Origin: an uncultured bacterium
Lineage (GTDB): Bacteria; Bacillota; Clostridia; Oscillospirales; Oscillospiraceae
Direction of reading: 5' to 3'
DNA: 58,691 nt
Assembly: GCA_949840775.1 (NCBI GenBank)
Contig: CATKXO010000015.1
Span: forward strand, 1 to 58,691
Each line of letters starts with the position of its first letter. The first letter of the stretch is position 1. Under the pieces are notes generated by a model that was not told the origin of the DNA, did no database searches, and saw nothing but the letters and a program-made list of their open reading frames with translations. Shown here piece by piece: positions 57,771 through 58,691 of the stretch. The position numbers and the translations under genes are program-made.

Positions 57771-58359
57771 CCCCATTCTCCATCTGCTGGGTCTGGCAAA
57801 GAAGGCCGGGCGGCTGGAGATCGGCGAGGAGCCGGTGGGGGCCGCCTGCCGGTCCCGGCAGGCCAGGCTGGTGCTGCTGGCCGCCGACGCCGCCCCCAAC
57901 ACCCGCCGCCGGGCGGCCCACTTCGGGGAAGCCGGGAATGTCCTCTGGCTGGAGACCCCCTTTGACAAGGGTCAGCTGGGCTTTATCCTGGGCCGGTCCT
58001 CCTGCGCCATGCTGGCCCTCACCGACGCCGGCTTTTCCGCCGCCGTTGCGGAAAAGCTGGCCGCCCGGGACCCGGACAGATACGGCCCCGCCGCACAGCA
58101 GCTTCGGAACAAGGCCGACCGGGTGTTCCAGCGGCAGAAGGAGGAGCGCCAGCACGAGAAGAACCTCCGTCAGGGCAAGCGAAAGCCCTGGGCGCCCCCG
58201 CCCGGAGAGGAGACGCCCCCGGCCCAGCGGGGCAAGCCCAGGCCGTCTAAGGCCCGCCGCCGGGAAAAAGACGGCCCGGAGGCCCGGCCTGAACCGAAGC
58301 GGAACACCACCAGCGGCCCCGGCGGACGCCGTCTTACCGGCAAGCTCCGTCACTCCTAA
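57760..58359 (+). CDS. ylxQ: L7Ae-family ribosomal-associated protein YlxQ with long basic tail
   Basis: A 199-residue protein. Residues 1-100 are the L7Ae/L30e/S12e fold (LLGLAKKAGRLEIGEEPV ... LVLLAADAAPNTRR), a kink-turn RNA binder. The next 100 residues are a basic, disordered Lys/Arg/Pro tail not present in the typical 100-residue YlxQ. Its ATG overlaps the end of ylxR by 11 bases. Confidence 0.9.
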   Translation: MTNDPILHLLGLAKKAGRLEIGEEPVGAACRSRQARLVLLAADAAPNTRRRAAHFGEAGNVLWLETPFDKGQLGFILGRSSCAMLALTDAGFSAAVAEKLAARDPDRYGPAAQQLRNKADRVFQRQKEERQHEKNLRQGKRKPWAPPPGEETPPAQRGKPRPSKARRREKDGPEARPEPKRNTTSGPGGRRLTGKLRHS

Positions 58360-58379
58360 GAATCGAGGTGCATCCATCT

Positions 58380-58691
58380 ATGATGATTAAATATCCCGTC
58401 CATAAGCTGGCCAAGGATTTTGCCAGGAGCGGCAAGGCCCTGCCCTCCAAGGAGATTATGGATATCCTGACCCAGTACGGCCACCCCCCCAAGAACCACA
58501 TGCAGCCCCTCACCGACGAGGAGCTGTCCATCGTGTTCGAGTACCTGACCCAGCACAACCAGATCGACTCCATCGAGTCGGTCTACGCTGACGTTTACCA
58601 CGAGCCGGAGGCCAGGAAGGAGCCCGCCGCCAAGACGGAGGCCAAGCCCGCCCCCAAGGAGGAGAAGAAGGACCGGTCAGCCCAGCCCCAG
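58380..58691 (+). CDS. infB: Translation initiation factor IF-2, N-terminal part
   Basis: Open to the window edge; the first 104 codons are visible. MMIKYPVHKLAKDF, then SKEIMDILTQYG and an Ala/Lys/Glu/Pro-rich linker, match the N-terminal IF2N subdomain and linker of bacterial IF-2. The GTPase domains lie beyond base 58691. ATCGAGGTGCATCCATCT precedes the first of two consecutive ATG codons. The operon position confirms the call. Confidence 0.93.
   Translation, partial: MMIKYPVHKLAKDFARSGKALPSKEIMDILTQYGHPPKNHMQPLTDEELSIVFEYLTQHNQIDSIESVYADVYHEPEARKEPAAKTEAKPAPKEEKKDRSAQPQ

Overview
The window looks like chromosome of a GC-rich, endospore-forming gut Firmicute of the Oscillospiraceae type (Flavonifractor / Lawsonibacter / Pseudoflavonifractor-like). 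Supporting signs are the spore protease gpr, a SpoIIQ-like LytM protein with a sigma-F-type promoter, frequent TTG and GTG starts behind strong AGGAGG sites, the order rimP-nusA-ylxR-ylxQ-infB, and two dispersed repeat families of a kind I associate with this group. Species cannot be fixed from the sequence alone.

Layout. 1-2.9 kb: start of an exported protein gene, an orphan histidine kinase and gap. 3.0-11.3 kb: an XRE regulator, a BceAB-type ABC transporter, and a second four-gene ABC operon containing a membrane-anchored zinc-ribbon protein. 11.4-14.4 kb: small membrane protein, gpr, rpsT, a YihY-type membrane protein. 14.5-22.3 kb: a structured 6S-like RNA, a 1,596-residue multidomain protein (HD + helical repeats + NadD-like nucleotidyltransferase + PRTase-like end), a lactate/malate-dehydrogenase-like protein and an FMN reductase. 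22.3-29.8 kb: SpoIIQ-like protein, a decayed IS, prfC, an AT-rich accessory stretch with two regulators, a MATE pump and a SUKH immunity-like protein. 29.9-36 kb: two envelope lipoproteins, gdhA, a GNAT protein and a PspC protein. 36-45 kb: ylmH, DegV, an AI-2E family permease, HtrA, a DEAD-box helicase, a TPP-riboswitch-controlled thiT and a HAD phosphatase. 45.3-49.6 kb: pyrC, pyrF, pyrK and pyrD, four pyrimidine biosynthesis genes. 49.6-58.7 kb: a phosphatase-GNAT fusion, a tandem small-peptide array, a YgiQ-type radical SAM protein, then rimP-nusA-ylxR-ylxQ-infB (infB cut by the window end).

The most unusual content is six loci that look like type I toxin-antitoxin modules from three unrelated peptide families, none of which appears among the long ORFs. 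Three tandem Fst/par-like units (51.6-52.6 kb) each encode a 31-residue membrane peptide opposite a short convergent RNA; both share a bidirectional terminator, and a short direct repeat differs between units but matches within each unit. Two further loci (25.6-25.9 and 44.6-45.0 kb) encode 28-residue peptides that start Met-Trp and end with Cys. A TxpA/BsrG-like locus lies at 35.6-36.0 kb.

Dispersed palindromic repeats, including a 145-bp MITE-like form with terminal inverted repeats, lie at many gene ends and in places supply stop codons or C-terminal coding sequence.
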